DNA of 17,099 nt, from assembly GCA_008668455.1 (NCBI GenBank), contig RQCD01000023.1, positions 1 to 17,099 of the forward strand. The letters run 5' to 3'. A program made the translations under genes and the position numbers. The stretch's first letter is position 1. The number at the start of each line of letters is the position of its first letter. The notes below the pieces were generated by a model. The model did not search any database. It was not told the origin of the DNA and saw nothing but the letters and a program-made list of their open reading frames with translations. Positions 1-7,589 of the stretch are shown here, piece by piece. This stretch comes from Clostridia bacterium (GTDB lineage: Bacteria > Bacillota > Clostridia > UBA1381).

Positions 1-515
1 AACATCTGCTGTGCAAGCATGGTGAACCCTTCTCCAAACAGAACACCCAAAAGCAGCAGGAATGTTTTCAAATCAAACCGCCCGAACACTTTTTTCGATC
101 CGGAAATCATCAGATATGCAGAAACAAAGAAAATCAGCATACCAAACCACTGCATTCCCTGTACCGGAATATGAAACAGAAAAATCCCGGCAACAGTCGG
201 AACTAACAGACCGGCTGTTCCAAACAAAGAGGACAGTGCAATCGTTCCGCTTTTCATCGCAAACAGACTGCTAATAGAAGAAAGAGCAAGCATCGAACCG
301 GACAAAACCGAAATAAGAACTGTTTTTCCGTCACACCGAAAACCCTTTCCGGCTATCAAAATCAGCACAAGCGCCATAGCCGCCGACATTAACTGCCGGA
401 TGCCCGTGTATTGCAGCGGCAGCGTATATCCATGCACCTGATTGCTGGCGCGCTTGTTAAACAGCGCCTGCACCACACGAAACACCATAATAATACTCAT
501 ATAAATTGTTCCCAT
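1..515 (-). CDS. DMT/EamA-like permease, N-terminal part (cut by window edge)
   Basis: The reading frame is open from ATG 515-513 to the left edge without a stop, giving 171 residues and no C-terminus. The protein is very hydrophobic, with about five predicted membrane segments (roughly residues 40-56, 66-86, 95-115, 122-138 and from 149 on). Short Gly/Ser-rich turns separate them, including a segment ending SLFAMKSG followed by TIALSSLFGTAG. This pattern resembles the drug/metabolite transporter (EamA-like) superfamily of about 10 helices and 280-300 residues, so about half the gene would be visible. The substrate cannot be told. The start is well supported by GGGAGG seven bases upstream, but that site is buried in a long hairpin (518-569) and the gene seems to have its own promoter (544-572). 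Another small multi-helix membrane protein is possible. The frame is seen; the family is inferred. Confidence 0.72.
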   Translation of the reverse strand, partial: MGTIYMSIIMVFRVVQALFNKRASNQVHGYTLPLQYTGIRQLMSAAMALVLILIAGKGFRCDGKTVLISVLSGSMLALSSISSLFAMKSGTIALSSLFGTAGLLVPTVAGIFLFHIPVQGMQWFGMLIFFVSAYLMISGSKKVFGRFDLKTFLLLLGVLFGEGFTMLAQQM

Positions 516-517
516 AA

Positions 518-569
518 AAAAACCTCCCAATATTTCTGTATCTATCATACACGAAATACGGAGGTTTTT
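518..569 (-). promoter_or_regulatory. Long RBS-sequestering/terminator-like hairpin before the DMT gene
   Basis: Three stacked stems are visible: 518-527 with 560-569 (AAAAACCTCC/GGAGGTTTTT, 10 bp), 532-536 with 553-557 (5 bp) and 537-541 with 547-551 (5 bp), around a five-base loop. Small internal loops separate them. On the minus-strand RNA the 3' arm contains the GGAGG ribosome binding site of the DMT gene and runs straight into a seven-U tract ending at the ATG. The element therefore has the form of an intrinsic terminator and of an RBS-hiding structure at once. Confidence 0.75.
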
Positions 570-572
570 CAA
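544..572 (-). promoter_or_regulatory. Promoter of the DMT gene
   Basis: TTGAAA (572-567) and TATGAT (549-544) are separated by exactly 17 bases on the minus strand. Transcription would start near 537 and give a leader of about 22 bases. The promoter lies inside the hairpin element 518-569, and its spacer holds the anti-RBS arm. Confidence 0.55.
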
Positions 573-601
573 TCCTTTTGGTTACGAATAAAATTCGTAT
601 T

Positions 602-1588
602 TTAGATGAGGTCGTCTGCAAGTCTCTTAATTGGTTCATCTGATTTGCAGAATTCGTGGTCACCGTCAAACTCGATAAAATCAACCCAATCTGTGCCGAC
701 CGGGGCGCAGAGCTTTTTCAGCCGCTCCCACTCTTTCTTTGCGGATTCAATGTTAAAGAGTTCATCTTTGTTGCCGACCTCAATACAGAGCCGGCGCGGA
801 TAGGCAAGGCAGGCAATTTCTGCGTCGAAGAATTTTTCTGCTGCATTCTCCCACGTCCAGTCTGTCCAGCCGATTGTTGTACGGTCATTAAAATAGGAAC
901 AGGAAACAGCAGACTGAATTCTGGGTTCAAGAGCAGTTGTTGTCAGTGTATAAAAACCGCCGTAAGAAAGTCCAACCATTCCGAAATTCTTCACATAGTC
1001 CTGTGCCTCAAACCAATCTAAAATCCGCATAATTCCATAGACTTCAACCGCGGTGACCGAACTTCCGACGCGCTTTAATCTCGCGTCAATCTCCTGCCGG
1101 TTAAACGGAAGCTGATATTCCTCCTGACTCCAGATTAAAAGCTGCGGTGCAAAAGCATGCACGTCATACTGCACAACGCGCTCTAACATATGGTTATAAT
1201 TTGCAGTATCGTCATAGAAATTCGAGATAAACTCCGGTGTTCCCAAGCCGCCGTGCTGTACAATCACAAGCGGACGCTTTTTTTCATCCTTTTGGAAAAA
1301 CAGTCCTGTCATCCAAACATCCTCCAGAATCTCAAAGCTCATACGAACCACACCGTCTGAAACCGGCTCTGTTTTAACCTTTGGGAGCGTCTGCGGCTTT
1401 TTTTCGGTGAGCGGATAACCAAACATGCTCTTGAGTTCATCCCGGTAAAATTCCGGATTTTTGAAAATTTCACGGATATAGCTATCGCGCTTTTTTTCGT
1501 ATGCCTGCTCGCGCCGGGATATTAAGGCTTCCAATCCGTCCAAATACTCCTGCTTATACTTTTTACTCATTTCTCTTTCTTCGGTCAT
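602..1588 (-). CDS. Alpha/beta hydrolase (dienelactone hydrolase/acetyl esterase-like)
   Basis: The product is a 328-residue cytoplasmic protein with no signal peptide. A charged helical N-terminus (about 1-70) precedes an alpha/beta-hydrolase core. A QHGG oxyanion-type loop lies at 111-114. The nucleophile elbow GLSYGG is at 206-211, so Ser208 is the likely nucleophile. NKDELF at 273-278 supplies a candidate acid (Asp275), and GDHEF at 309-313 supplies the candidate His311. All three triad members fall in canonical order, so the enzyme should be active on an ester or related bond. The substrate is not readable. The ATG at 1588 has AAAGGA nine bases upstream; an in-frame ATG at 1570 is an alternative. 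It follows the VanW gene by 49 bases with a hairpin between and no clear promoter of its own, so it may be read from the upstream genes. Confidence 0.88.
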   Translation of the reverse strand: MTEEREMSKKYKQEYLDGLEALISRREQAYEKKRDSYIREIFKNPEFYRDELKSMFGYPLTEKKPQTLPKVKTEPVSDGVVRMSFEILEDVWMTGLFFQKDEKKRPLVIVQHGGLGTPEFISNFYDDTANYNHMLERVVQYDVHAFAPQLLIWSQEEYQLPFNRQEIDARLKRVGSSVTAVEVYGIMRILDWFEAQDYVKNFGMVGLSYGGFYTLTTTALEPRIQSAVSCSYFNDRTTIGWTDWTWENAAEKFFDAEIACLAYPRRLCIEVGNKDELFNIESAKKEWERLKKLCAPVGTDWVDFIEFDGDHEFCKSDEPIKRLADDLI

Positions 1589-1621
1589 TTGTAAAAATCC
1601 TTTCGTTTAATGCTGCTCAGA

Positions 1622-1660
1622 CAATCCATCAGCCGGCTTACACCGCTGGCTGATGGATTG
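1622..1660 (-). repeat. Inverted repeat at the end of the VanW gene
   Basis: A perfect 13-bp stem (1622-1634 with 1648-1660, CAATCCATCAGCC/GGCTGATGGATTG) with a 13-base loop spans the stop codon of the VanW gene and encodes its last residues. No U tract follows in the direction of transcription, so it is not a typical intrinsic terminator. Its outer sequence resembles the inverted repeat at 9298-9336. Confidence 0.6.
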
Positions 1661-3302
1661 CGTCATCATGATTCTGTTGCGTTTTCTCCGCTGCAGTTTC
1701 TGCTGCCGGCGGATCGGTGGGCGCAGGACTTGGAGCAACATATTCATTTGCTTTTGTTCCCACTGCCACCTCGGTCGGTACCATTTTATAGGTACTCCGC
1801 GTAATCTTACCGGAGCTGATTTCCTGACCGTTTTCAATCACTGTTTTGTAGGTATCCACCACATACCCTGCCCTTCCGGCAGAGGTCACCTTTTTTGTTC
1901 CCTCCGGCAGGTTTGGATCGGGGGTTTCTTTGGTGGTCGGCTCGGTAGTCTGCACCACCGCATGTGTGATTTTGACTGTCCTTTCCACATCTCGTTTTGT
2001 TCCTACAATCGATACTGTCACCTTTCCGCCGCCCGTGGAGGCAACCACCGTCACCGGATAATTCATATTATTCTGAAACCGGAAATCAATTGCTCCATAG
2101 GAAACAGTAGCATCCTGTCCTTTCGGCGCATAGGCAACCGTCAGAGAATGATTTCTCCGCTCCACTACCTTTAAGTCTGCATACAAAACAGCAGAATAAA
2201 GTGTGGTTCTGACCTGTCCGATTCCGCCGCCTTCGCCTTCGGACGTTTTGCCGTTTTCATAACTCGGTGCCCCCTTGTATCCGTTTTTCCGCGTGGGATC
2301 GCCTATGGTCTGATAATACGACACGGTCTCGCCCTGAGGAATGACTGATCCGTTGATTCTGCTTGCTGCAAGCGCAACATTTGATGCCCGGTTTGCCGCC
2401 TTCGTGGAATAAGTGGTTGCATAGCTTGCAAGCGTGGTGTTAAAAAGCTTTGCCCGGAGTGTTTCGGTTGTCACTTTCGGAGCAACGGTTTTCACCTCAA
2501 TGGAAACCTCCGATGCGCGGTTAAACTCTGAAAGCTTTTTAGAAAGCTCTGAATCGGTGATTTCCATGCCGACTACATGCTCCCGAATGGAAACCTCGTT
2601 TCCCTGATATTCATAAGACGCATCCTGCGCCTCTGCATTCACTTTCTGGCGGATTTCCTCCTCGCTCACCTCGGGCGGATTGATTTTATCCAATGTGACC
2701 GGAATATTCTGATATACGCCATTCTCCACACTTGCTAAAATCTCTGAAGCCGCCTTTTTCGTGTCCGGATTCTGACCCGGAATTCCCGGAATCAGACGGA
2801 CAGACTGATCCTTTTTCTCAATCTGATATTCGGTATATTCTCCGTTAATGGTTGTTCCAAATGCGTACAAAATTCCAGAAAGCTGCTTCTCGTCCACTGT
2901 TGGGACAAAATGCAGTTTTTCACCGCCGAATAGCAGCTTATATGCCGTAACAGAATTGGAAATCCAATTTTTCGACTTTCCGATCCCGAACGCTTTTTTT
3001 GCAGTCATCACCGGATCAATTCCAAGAGAGATTTCCTCCGGCTGAATTTCAAGCGTCTGACCTCCGGAGGTGATGGAAATACTTCTTACTGAGAGCGAAG
3101 CATTCTCTAAAACGGCTTTCGCCTCCTCCTCTGTTTTGTTTCCTAAGTCTATTCCATCCACCGAGATTCCAGATGCAATCCGGTCATTCGGCAAAAAAAT
3201 CCCTGCCCCAAAAAAGAACACCAAAAGCACAGCCGCAATCATTCCGGCAATAATCCATCCATTTCGTTTTTTTTCTCTTTTTACTCTTTCTCTTTTCGAC
3301 AT
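1638..3302 (-). CDS. VanW-domain, G5-domain membrane-anchored wall protein
   Basis: The protein has 554 residues from the ATG at 3302. A very basic N-terminus (SKRERVKREKKR) is followed by one hydrophobic segment (about 15-37), which points to a membrane-anchored protein with the rest outside the cell. Next come two repeats of the type seen before VanW and L,D-transpeptidase domains (PG_binding_4-like, about 45-260), a VanW domain (about 285-437), a G5 domain (about 445-520) and a Pro/Ala-rich tail. VanW/G5 proteins are tied to cell-wall metabolism; the reaction is not firmly known. The VanW core reads GGGIGQVRTTLY, where relatives usually have GGGICQV, so the cysteine is replaced by glycine (codon GGA). 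I chose ATG 3302 because AAAGGG lies eight bases upstream; the in-frame GTG at 3311 would touch that site. It follows the ykgJ-like gene by 17 bases. Confidence 0.88.
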   Translation of the reverse strand: MSKRERVKREKKRNGWIIAGMIAAVLLVFFFGAGIFLPNDRIASGISVDGIDLGNKTEEEAKAVLENASLSVRSISITSGGQTLEIQPEEISLGIDPVMTAKKAFGIGKSKNWISNSVTAYKLLFGGEKLHFVPTVDEKQLSGILYAFGTTINGEYTEYQIEKKDQSVRLIPGIPGQNPDTKKAASEILASVENGVYQNIPVTLDKINPPEVSEEEIRQKVNAEAQDASYEYQGNEVSIREHVVGMEITDSELSKKLSEFNRASEVSIEVKTVAPKVTTETLRAKLFNTTLASYATTYSTKAANRASNVALAASRINGSVIPQGETVSYYQTIGDPTRKNGYKGAPSYENGKTSEGEGGGIGQVRTTLYSAVLYADLKVVERRNHSLTVAYAPKGQDATVSYGAIDFRFQNNMNYPVTVVASTGGGKVTVSIVGTKRDVERTVKITHAVVQTTEPTTKETPDPNLPEGTKKVTSAGRAGYVVDTYKTVIENGQEISSGKITRSTYKMVPTEVAVGTKANEYVAPSPAPTDPPAAETAAEKTQQNHDDAIHQPAV

Positions 3303-3319
3303 TCTCTCCACCCTTTAAA

Positions 3320-3835
3320 TTAAAAGAATTTGCAAAATTCCCTGATATACTTTGTATATTCCTGCATAAATGCATAAAATTCCCGGTTTTTTGACAACAG
3401 CCGGAACGTTCTCTCCACATTTGTGATAAACTGCGGTTCAAAATCGTCTAATTCCCACACCTTCGCCAACGGGCACATTGGCTTTGCGCGCGGATCAACA
3501 ATTACCTGCATTTTTCCTCCCTCATCCAAAACCGGCGTCAGCGGAAAGATCCGACAGGCAAGCGGCCGCTGATAACGGTCGCATTCTCCGTTGCAAAACG
3601 CAATCGGCAGATACTTTTTTGTTCCGTTCCAGGAATAGAAAAAATCAGATTGCTCAATTCTGCTCCAGTCCGGATTTAAAAGCCGGAAAACGCTTTTTTC
3701 GCCCGGAAATAAATACATGCCGCCCTCGTCTCCCCGGCAACAAATCCGGTCACATAGCATGCCGCAGTCCGACTTTGCAGGCGTTGCACGGTCAAACATG
3801 CGGTATAGCTGTAAATAAATATATGCTGTGTTCAT
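3320..3835 (-). CDS. YkgJ/UPF0153-like cysteine-cluster protein
   Basis: The product has 171 residues and is probably cytoplasmic. The cysteine set is Cys24, Cys28, Cys32 and Cys33, then Cys81, Cys85 and Cys94 in a CxxxC...RPLACRIFPLTP context, then Cys121. This CxxxC...CC plus RxxxCRxFP layout is that of the YkgJ/UPF0153 zinc- or iron-binding cysteine-cluster family, whose biochemical role is unknown. The start ATG at 3835 is preceded by AGGGATAAGGTG, an adequate but closely spaced binding site. A strong promoter (3881-3909) lies just upstream. The VanW gene starts 17 bases after the stop, so the two are almost surely co-transcribed. The family call rests on the cysteine spacing only. Confidence 0.8.
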   Translation of the reverse strand: MNTAYIYLQLYRMFDRATPAKSDCGMLCDRICCRGDEGGMYLFPGEKSVFRLLNPDWSRIEQSDFFYSWNGTKKYLPIAFCNGECDRYQRPLACRIFPLTPVLDEGGKMQVIVDPRAKPMCPLAKVWELDDFEPQFITNVERTFRLLSKNREFYAFMQEYTKYIREFCKFF

Positions 3836-3880
3836 AACACCTTATCCCTCATTATTCCTCGTTTTTAATGATTCAAAACA

Positions 3881-3909
3881 ATTATACCATATCTTTTTGT
3901 GAAAAACAA
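3881..3909 (-). promoter_or_regulatory. Promoter of the ykgJ-like/VanW transcript
   Basis: On the minus strand TTGTTT (3909-3904) and a perfect TATAAT (3886-3881) are 17 bases apart, and a TGG triplet precedes the -10 box (extended -10). The predicted start lies about 40 bases before the ykgJ-like ATG. Confidence 0.75.
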
Positions 3910-3926
3910 TAGATAATCCAATTTTT

Positions 3927-5663
3927 CTACATTTTATATAGCGCGGCATAAATTCCGTTTTTGGCAAGTAATTCCTCATGCGTTCCCTGCTCCTCAATGC
4001 CGTTTTGGGTCAGAACTAAAATGGTATCGGCATTTTTGATAGTGGTCAGCCGGTGGGCAATGGTAAAGACGGTTCTTCCTTTTGACAGCCGCTCCAGCGA
4101 GGTTTGTACAAGCTTTTCGCTTTCATTATCCAGTGCGGAGGTTGCCTCATCCAGAATCAGAATCGGCGGATTTTTTAAAAACACACGCGCAATACTGATT
4201 CTCTGCTTTTGTCCGCCGGACAGCTTGACCCCGCGCTCTCCCACATAGTTGTCATACCCATCCGGCAGCTCCCGGATAAATTCGTCTGCTCCTGCGTCTT
4301 TTGCTGCGCAGACAATTTCCGAAAAATCTGCCCCCGGTCTGCCGTATTCAATATTTTCCCGGATTGTGCCGGAGAATAAATAAACATCCTGCTGTACCAT
4401 GCCGATATGTGAGCGGAGCGCCTTTTGCGACATTTCATAAATATCTGTTCAGCCAAATGTGATTTTTCCGGAGGATATATGATAAAACCTTGGAATCAGA
4501 TTGCAGAGCGTAGTTTTTCCGCTCCCGGACGGTCCGACTAAAGCAACGCTTTTTCCCTTTGGAATCCGAAGATTCAGACTGGTCAGCACATTTTTATCAT
4601 GGTCCGGATAGTGAAAGCTGACATCATGAAATACAATATCTCCCTCGGAAAAGTCCTTTGCATCCGGCTGATCCTCCATTTCCGGGGCAATATCCATAAT
4701 TTCCAAAAACCGTTCAATCCCTGTCATACCACGCTGAAACTGTTCGGTAAACTGGATTAATGTGCGGATGGAGGCAATCAGCGTGGTGACATAGAGCAGG
4801 TATGCCACAAGATCTCCGGCGGTAATTTTTCCGCGGATTAAAAAAATCGATCCTGCCGCCAGAACAGATAGATTTAAAATTCCCTCAAAAAAGCGCGTTG
4901 TCGTCTGAAAGCCTGCCATATAGCGGTAAGCAATTTTCTTTACATCAAAAAAGCGTTTGTTTCCGCGGTCGAATTTTTCCTGTTCAATCGGCTCATTAGC
5001 AAAGGATTTTACCACGCGCACCCCCAAGAGGCTATCCTCTACCTGCGCATTGATTTCTCCCACCTGGACGCGTGACTCCTTAAATGCCGATCTCATTTTT
5101 TCCCGGAAACGCATACTGCAAAACAGCATGAGAGGGAGAATCAAGAATAGAGTCAGTGTGAGAAGAACATGAATCCGCAGAAGAATCAGAAAGGAAACAA
5201 CGATTTTTAACCCTGTGATAAAAAGCTCCTCCGGGCAATGATGCGCAAACTCGGTGATGTCAAACAGGTCGCTTGTGATCCTCGCCATTATCTGTCCGAC
5301 CTTTGTTTCGGTATAATAGGAATAGGAAAGCTTCTGCAAATGCGAAAAAAGATCATGCCGCATATCGCTCTCCATCCGCGTTCCCATCACATGTCCCACA
5401 TCTGCCATATAGTAATTTGCCGCCGTATCCACAAGCCGCAGAATCAGATAAACAAGGCTGATCTTCCCCACAAAGGAAATCGTCAGCTCTGCCGGCGCAC
5501 TGACAGCAAGTGTGGTGATCCTCCGGACAAGCAGCGGAAACACCAGCTCACAAACCGTGGTTAATGCTGCGCAGAATAAATCAAAATAGACAATTCCCTG
5601 ATATTTTTTATAATAAGGAAGAAACCGTCTGATTAAATATCTTGTTTTCATTTGTTGTTTCAT
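3927..5663 (-). pseudogene. ABC exporter (fused membrane and ATPase domains) with a premature in-frame TGA
   Basis: One continuous frame encodes about 578 residues, the size of a half-transporter of the MsbA/LmrA exporter type, but codon 405 (4451-4449) is TGA. Before it come a six-helix membrane domain (about 20-310) and Walker A GPSGSGKT (377-384). After it, in the same frame, come the Q-loop region GMVQQD (421-426), signature LSGGQ (481-485), Walker B ILILDEA (501-507) and switch His537. Exporters usually have a D-G-x-D-I turn here and this protein has G-stop-T-D-I, so a single GGA-to-TGA change would explain the stop. An internal ATG at 4433 has no convincing binding site, and a product starting there would lack Walker A. 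The gene is therefore likely dead unless the stop is read through or is a sequence error. Start ATG 5663 has AAAGGAG eight bases upstream and a consensus promoter. The substrate is unknown. Confidence 0.85.
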
Positions 5664-5684
5664 TGTTTCAGCTCCTTTCCATCA

Positions 5685-5713
5685 AGTATATCACAATCAG
5701 ACAAAAGTGTCAA
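5685..5713 (-). promoter_or_regulatory. Consensus promoter of the ABC exporter
   Basis: On the minus strand TTGACA (5713-5708) and TATACT (5690-5685) are 17 bases apart, with TGA before the -10 box (extended -10). The leader would be only about 15 bases and contains the AAAGGAG site. Such a strong intact promoter suggests that the damage to the gene is recent. Confidence 0.75.
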
Positions 5714-5791
5714 ATGATGAATATCGCCAGTTGATCTTCAGAAAACCGACAAAAGACCAGCAAAATATACAAATCTGCAAAATGAAGAATA

Positions 5792-5813
5792 TTTTTTGAA
5801 AAATTTCAAAAAA
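5792..5813. promoter_or_regulatory. A/T-rich dyad upstream of the Lrp-gene promoter, candidate operator
   Basis: TTTTTTGAAA (5792-5801) and TTTCAAAAAA (5804-5813) form a perfect 10-bp dyad around two A's. It lies just before the -35 region of the Lrp/AsnC gene. Lrp-family proteins often bind A/T-rich dyads at their own promoters, which makes this a reasonable operator candidate. No binding evidence is visible. Confidence 0.35.
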
Positions 5814-5817
5814 ACTA

Positions 5818-5846
5818 TAGCAATTTTTCAGAAAATGAGGTATAAT
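5818..5846 (+). promoter_or_regulatory. Promoter of the Lrp/aminotransferase operon
   Basis: A perfect TATAAT box lies at 5841-5846. The best -35 at 17-base spacing is TAGCAA (5818-5823), which is weak and suggests dependence on an activator or modest expression. The predicted 5' leader is about 70 bases and carries the hairpin at 5869-5894. Confidence 0.55.
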
Positions 5847-5868
5847 ATATATTATGTATGTTTTTACG

Positions 5869-5894
5869 GCAGACAGGAATCCGTTTCTGTCTGC
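5869..5894 (+). promoter_or_regulatory. Leader hairpin before the Lrp/AsnC gene
   Basis: An 11-bp stem (5869-5879 with 5884-5894, one G-U pair) with a four-base TCCG loop lies in the 5' leader. It is followed by AAGATTTT and, after two more bases, by the AGGAG-type ribosome binding site. It may be an RNA-stability element, or a weak attenuator because a short T run follows. Confidence 0.5.
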
Positions 5895-5922
5895 AAGATT
5901 TTAAAGGAGAGGAGCTTCGGTT

Positions 5923-6408
5923 ATGGATGAGATTTTAGAAGTCCTGGAGAAAAACGGGGCAAAAATCACAAACGCACAAATCGCGCACATGGTTGGCAAA
6001 ACGGAGGAGGAAGTCGCCGCCGCAATCGCACAATTGGAACATGACGGTGTGATTTTCGGCTACAAAGCGAAAATTAATTGGGAAAAGACAAAAAGAGAAA
6101 TTGTTTCTGCATTAATTGAGCTTCGTGTGACGCCGCAGCGCGGTGAAGGCTTTGACAAAATAGCCGAACATATCTATAAATACCCGCAGGTGAAATCGGT
6201 TTATCTGATGTCCTCCGGAGCATATGATTTAGCCGTGATGATTGAAGGAAAATCAATGAAGGAGGTTGCAATGTTTGTTGCGGAAAAGCTTGCGCCGATG
6301 GACGCTGTTATGAGCACCTCCACCCATTTTGTTCTGAAAAAATATAAGGACGACGGCTTTATTTGCGATGATGACGAGAAAGACACCAGGCAGGTGATTA
6401 CATTATGA
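5923..6408 (+). CDS. Lrp/AsnC-family transcriptional regulator
   Basis: The product has 161 residues, the usual length for the family. A winged helix-turn-helix at about 1-55 includes ITNAQIAHMVGKTEEEVAAAI as recognition region. An alpha/beta ligand-binding (RAM/AsnC_trans_reg) domain follows at about 60-140, with the family-like VKSVYLMSSGAYDLAVMIEG stretch. Members bind amino acids and control amino-acid metabolism as dimers to octamers. The start ATG has GGAGAGGAG eight bases upstream. The stop TGA overlaps the next gene's ATG (ATGA) and is followed at once by TAA. The overlap implies translational coupling to the aminotransferase, a pairing often seen in Firmicutes. The effector is probably an amino acid linked to that enzyme, but this is inference. 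Confidence 0.92.
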   Translation: MDEILEVLEKNGAKITNAQIAHMVGKTEEEVAAAIAQLEHDGVIFGYKAKINWEKTKREIVSALIELRVTPQRGEGFDKIAEHIYKYPQVKSVYLMSSGAYDLAVMIEGKSMKEVAMFVAEKLAPMDAVMSTSTHFVLKKYKDDGFICDDDEKDTRQVITL

Positions 6409-7589
6409 TAAATTATGAAGAAATTTTAAATCAGAAGGTGCAGAAGCTTCCCCCTTCCGGAATCCGAAAATTTTTCGATATTGTGGCAACGATGGAGGAC
6501 GCAATTTCCTTAGGGGTCGGCGAGCCAGACTTTTCCACACCCTGGACGATCCGCGAGGCAGGCATTTATTCTCTGGAAAAGGGCAGAACACACTATACTG
6601 CAAATGCCGGCGTGTTAGAGTTGCGACAGGAAATCTGCCGTTTTCTGAAACGAAAATATCAGATTGAATACGATCCGAAAAGCGAAGTTTTAGTGACGGT
6701 CGGCGGCAGCGAGGCAATTGATCTGATGATCCGCTGTCTGATTGAGCCGGGAGACGAGGTGTTAATTCCTGAACCGAGCTTTGTCTGTTATAAGCCATGT
6801 ACTGCATTAGCAGGCGGTGTTCCGGTTACGATTGAGACAAAGGAGGAAAACAATTTCTGTCTGACTCCGGACGAGCTTCGCGCTCATATCACACCAAAAA
6901 CGAAGCTTTTGATTCTTCCCTATCCGAACAATCCGACCGGCGGTGTACTGACAAAAAAGGGTATGGAGGCTTTGGCAGAGGCGCTGTCCGAAACAAACAT
7001 TATGGTGCTGTCGGATGAGATTTATTCTGCGCTGCGCTATGACGAGGAGGGACACATTCCATTTTCTGCAATTCCGGGGATGCGTGAAAGAACAGTTGTG
7101 ATCGACGGCTTTTCAAAGGCATTCGCTATGACCGGCTGGCGGCTTGGCTATGCATACGGTCCTGCACCAATTATTAAGTCAATGACTAAGGTTCATCAAT
7201 ACGGCATTATGTCCGCACCGACCACCAGTCAGTATGCGGCAATTGAGGCGCTTAAAAGCTGTGATGAGGACGTGGAGGAAATGCGCCGGGAATACAATTT
7301 CCGCCGCCGCTATATTGTGGACGGTTTCCGCAAGATGGGATTATCTTGCTACGAACCAATGGGTGCATTCTATGCGTTCCCCTGCATCACCTCTACCGGC
7401 ATGACCAGTGAGGAATTTTGTGAAAAGCTTTTAATAGAGCAAAAGGTTGCAGTTGTTCCCGGAACAGCATTCGGAAAATGCGGAGAGGGTTTTATCCGCT
7501 GCTCCTATGCATATTCTGTGGAGCAGATTGAGGAGGCGCTCAGACGAATCGAGGTATTTGTGAAAAAATATCAGAAAAACGGGTTCTAA
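6405..7589 (+). CDS. PLP-dependent class I/II aminotransferase (aspartate/aromatic aminotransferase type)
   Basis: The product has 394 residues, the normal length for fold-type I aminotransferases. GVGEPDFSTP at 37-46 is the substrate loop and Y64 the N-terminal active-site region. PNNPTGG at 174-180 includes the PLP-contacting Asn, SDEIYS at 203-208 the Asp and Tyr that bind the pyridine ring, and SKAFAMTGWRLGY at 237-249 the Schiff-base Lys238 and phosphate-binding Arg246. Arg365 in FIRCSYA is the substrate carboxylate arginine. All key residues are present, so the enzyme should be active. It transfers an amino group between an amino acid and a 2-oxo acid with pyridoxal phosphate. Exact substrates cannot be read; alanine, aspartate or aromatic amino acids are possible. 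AGGTG lies eight bases before the ATG, inside the upstream Lrp gene, which fits translational coupling. Confidence 0.93.
   Translation: MINYEEILNQKVQKLPPSGIRKFFDIVATMEDAISLGVGEPDFSTPWTIREAGIYSLEKGRTHYTANAGVLELRQEICRFLKRKYQIEYDPKSEVLVTVGGSEAIDLMIRCLIEPGDEVLIPEPSFVCYKPCTALAGGVPVTIETKEENNFCLTPDELRAHITPKTKLLILPYPNNPTGGVLTKKGMEALAEALSETNIMVLSDEIYSALRYDEEGHIPFSAIPGMRERTVVIDGFSKAFAMTGWRLGYAYGPAPIIKSMTKVHQYGIMSAPTTSQYAAIEALKSCDEDVEEMRREYNFRRRYIVDGFRKMGLSCYEPMGAFYAFPCITSTGMTSEEFCEKLLIEQKVAVVPGTAFGKCGEGFIRCSYAYSVEQIEEALRRIEVFVKKYQKNGF

Noticed and set aside
583..599. Terminator hairpin just after the hydrolase stop (TACGAAT/ATTCGTA)
   Set aside because: The stem is seven A/T-rich pairs and no T tract follows in the direction of transcription. 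The element at 518-569 is a far better terminator.
62..605. Small plus-strand open frames at 62-274 and 411-605
   Set aside because: They lie antisense to the membrane-protein frame and its leader, lack binding sites, and their sequences are low-complexity shadows of that gene.
3303..3311. GTG start for the VanW gene at 3311
   Set aside because: The only good ribosome binding site (AAAGGG) is one base away from this GTG but eight bases from the ATG at 3302, so the ATG is preferred.
4449..4451. TGA reassigned to glycine, as in some Candidate Phyla bacteria
   Set aside because: It would fit the expected residue, but long genes here, including one of over 1200 codons, contain no in-frame TGA. 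A reassigned codon should be common. A single mutation or error is simpler.
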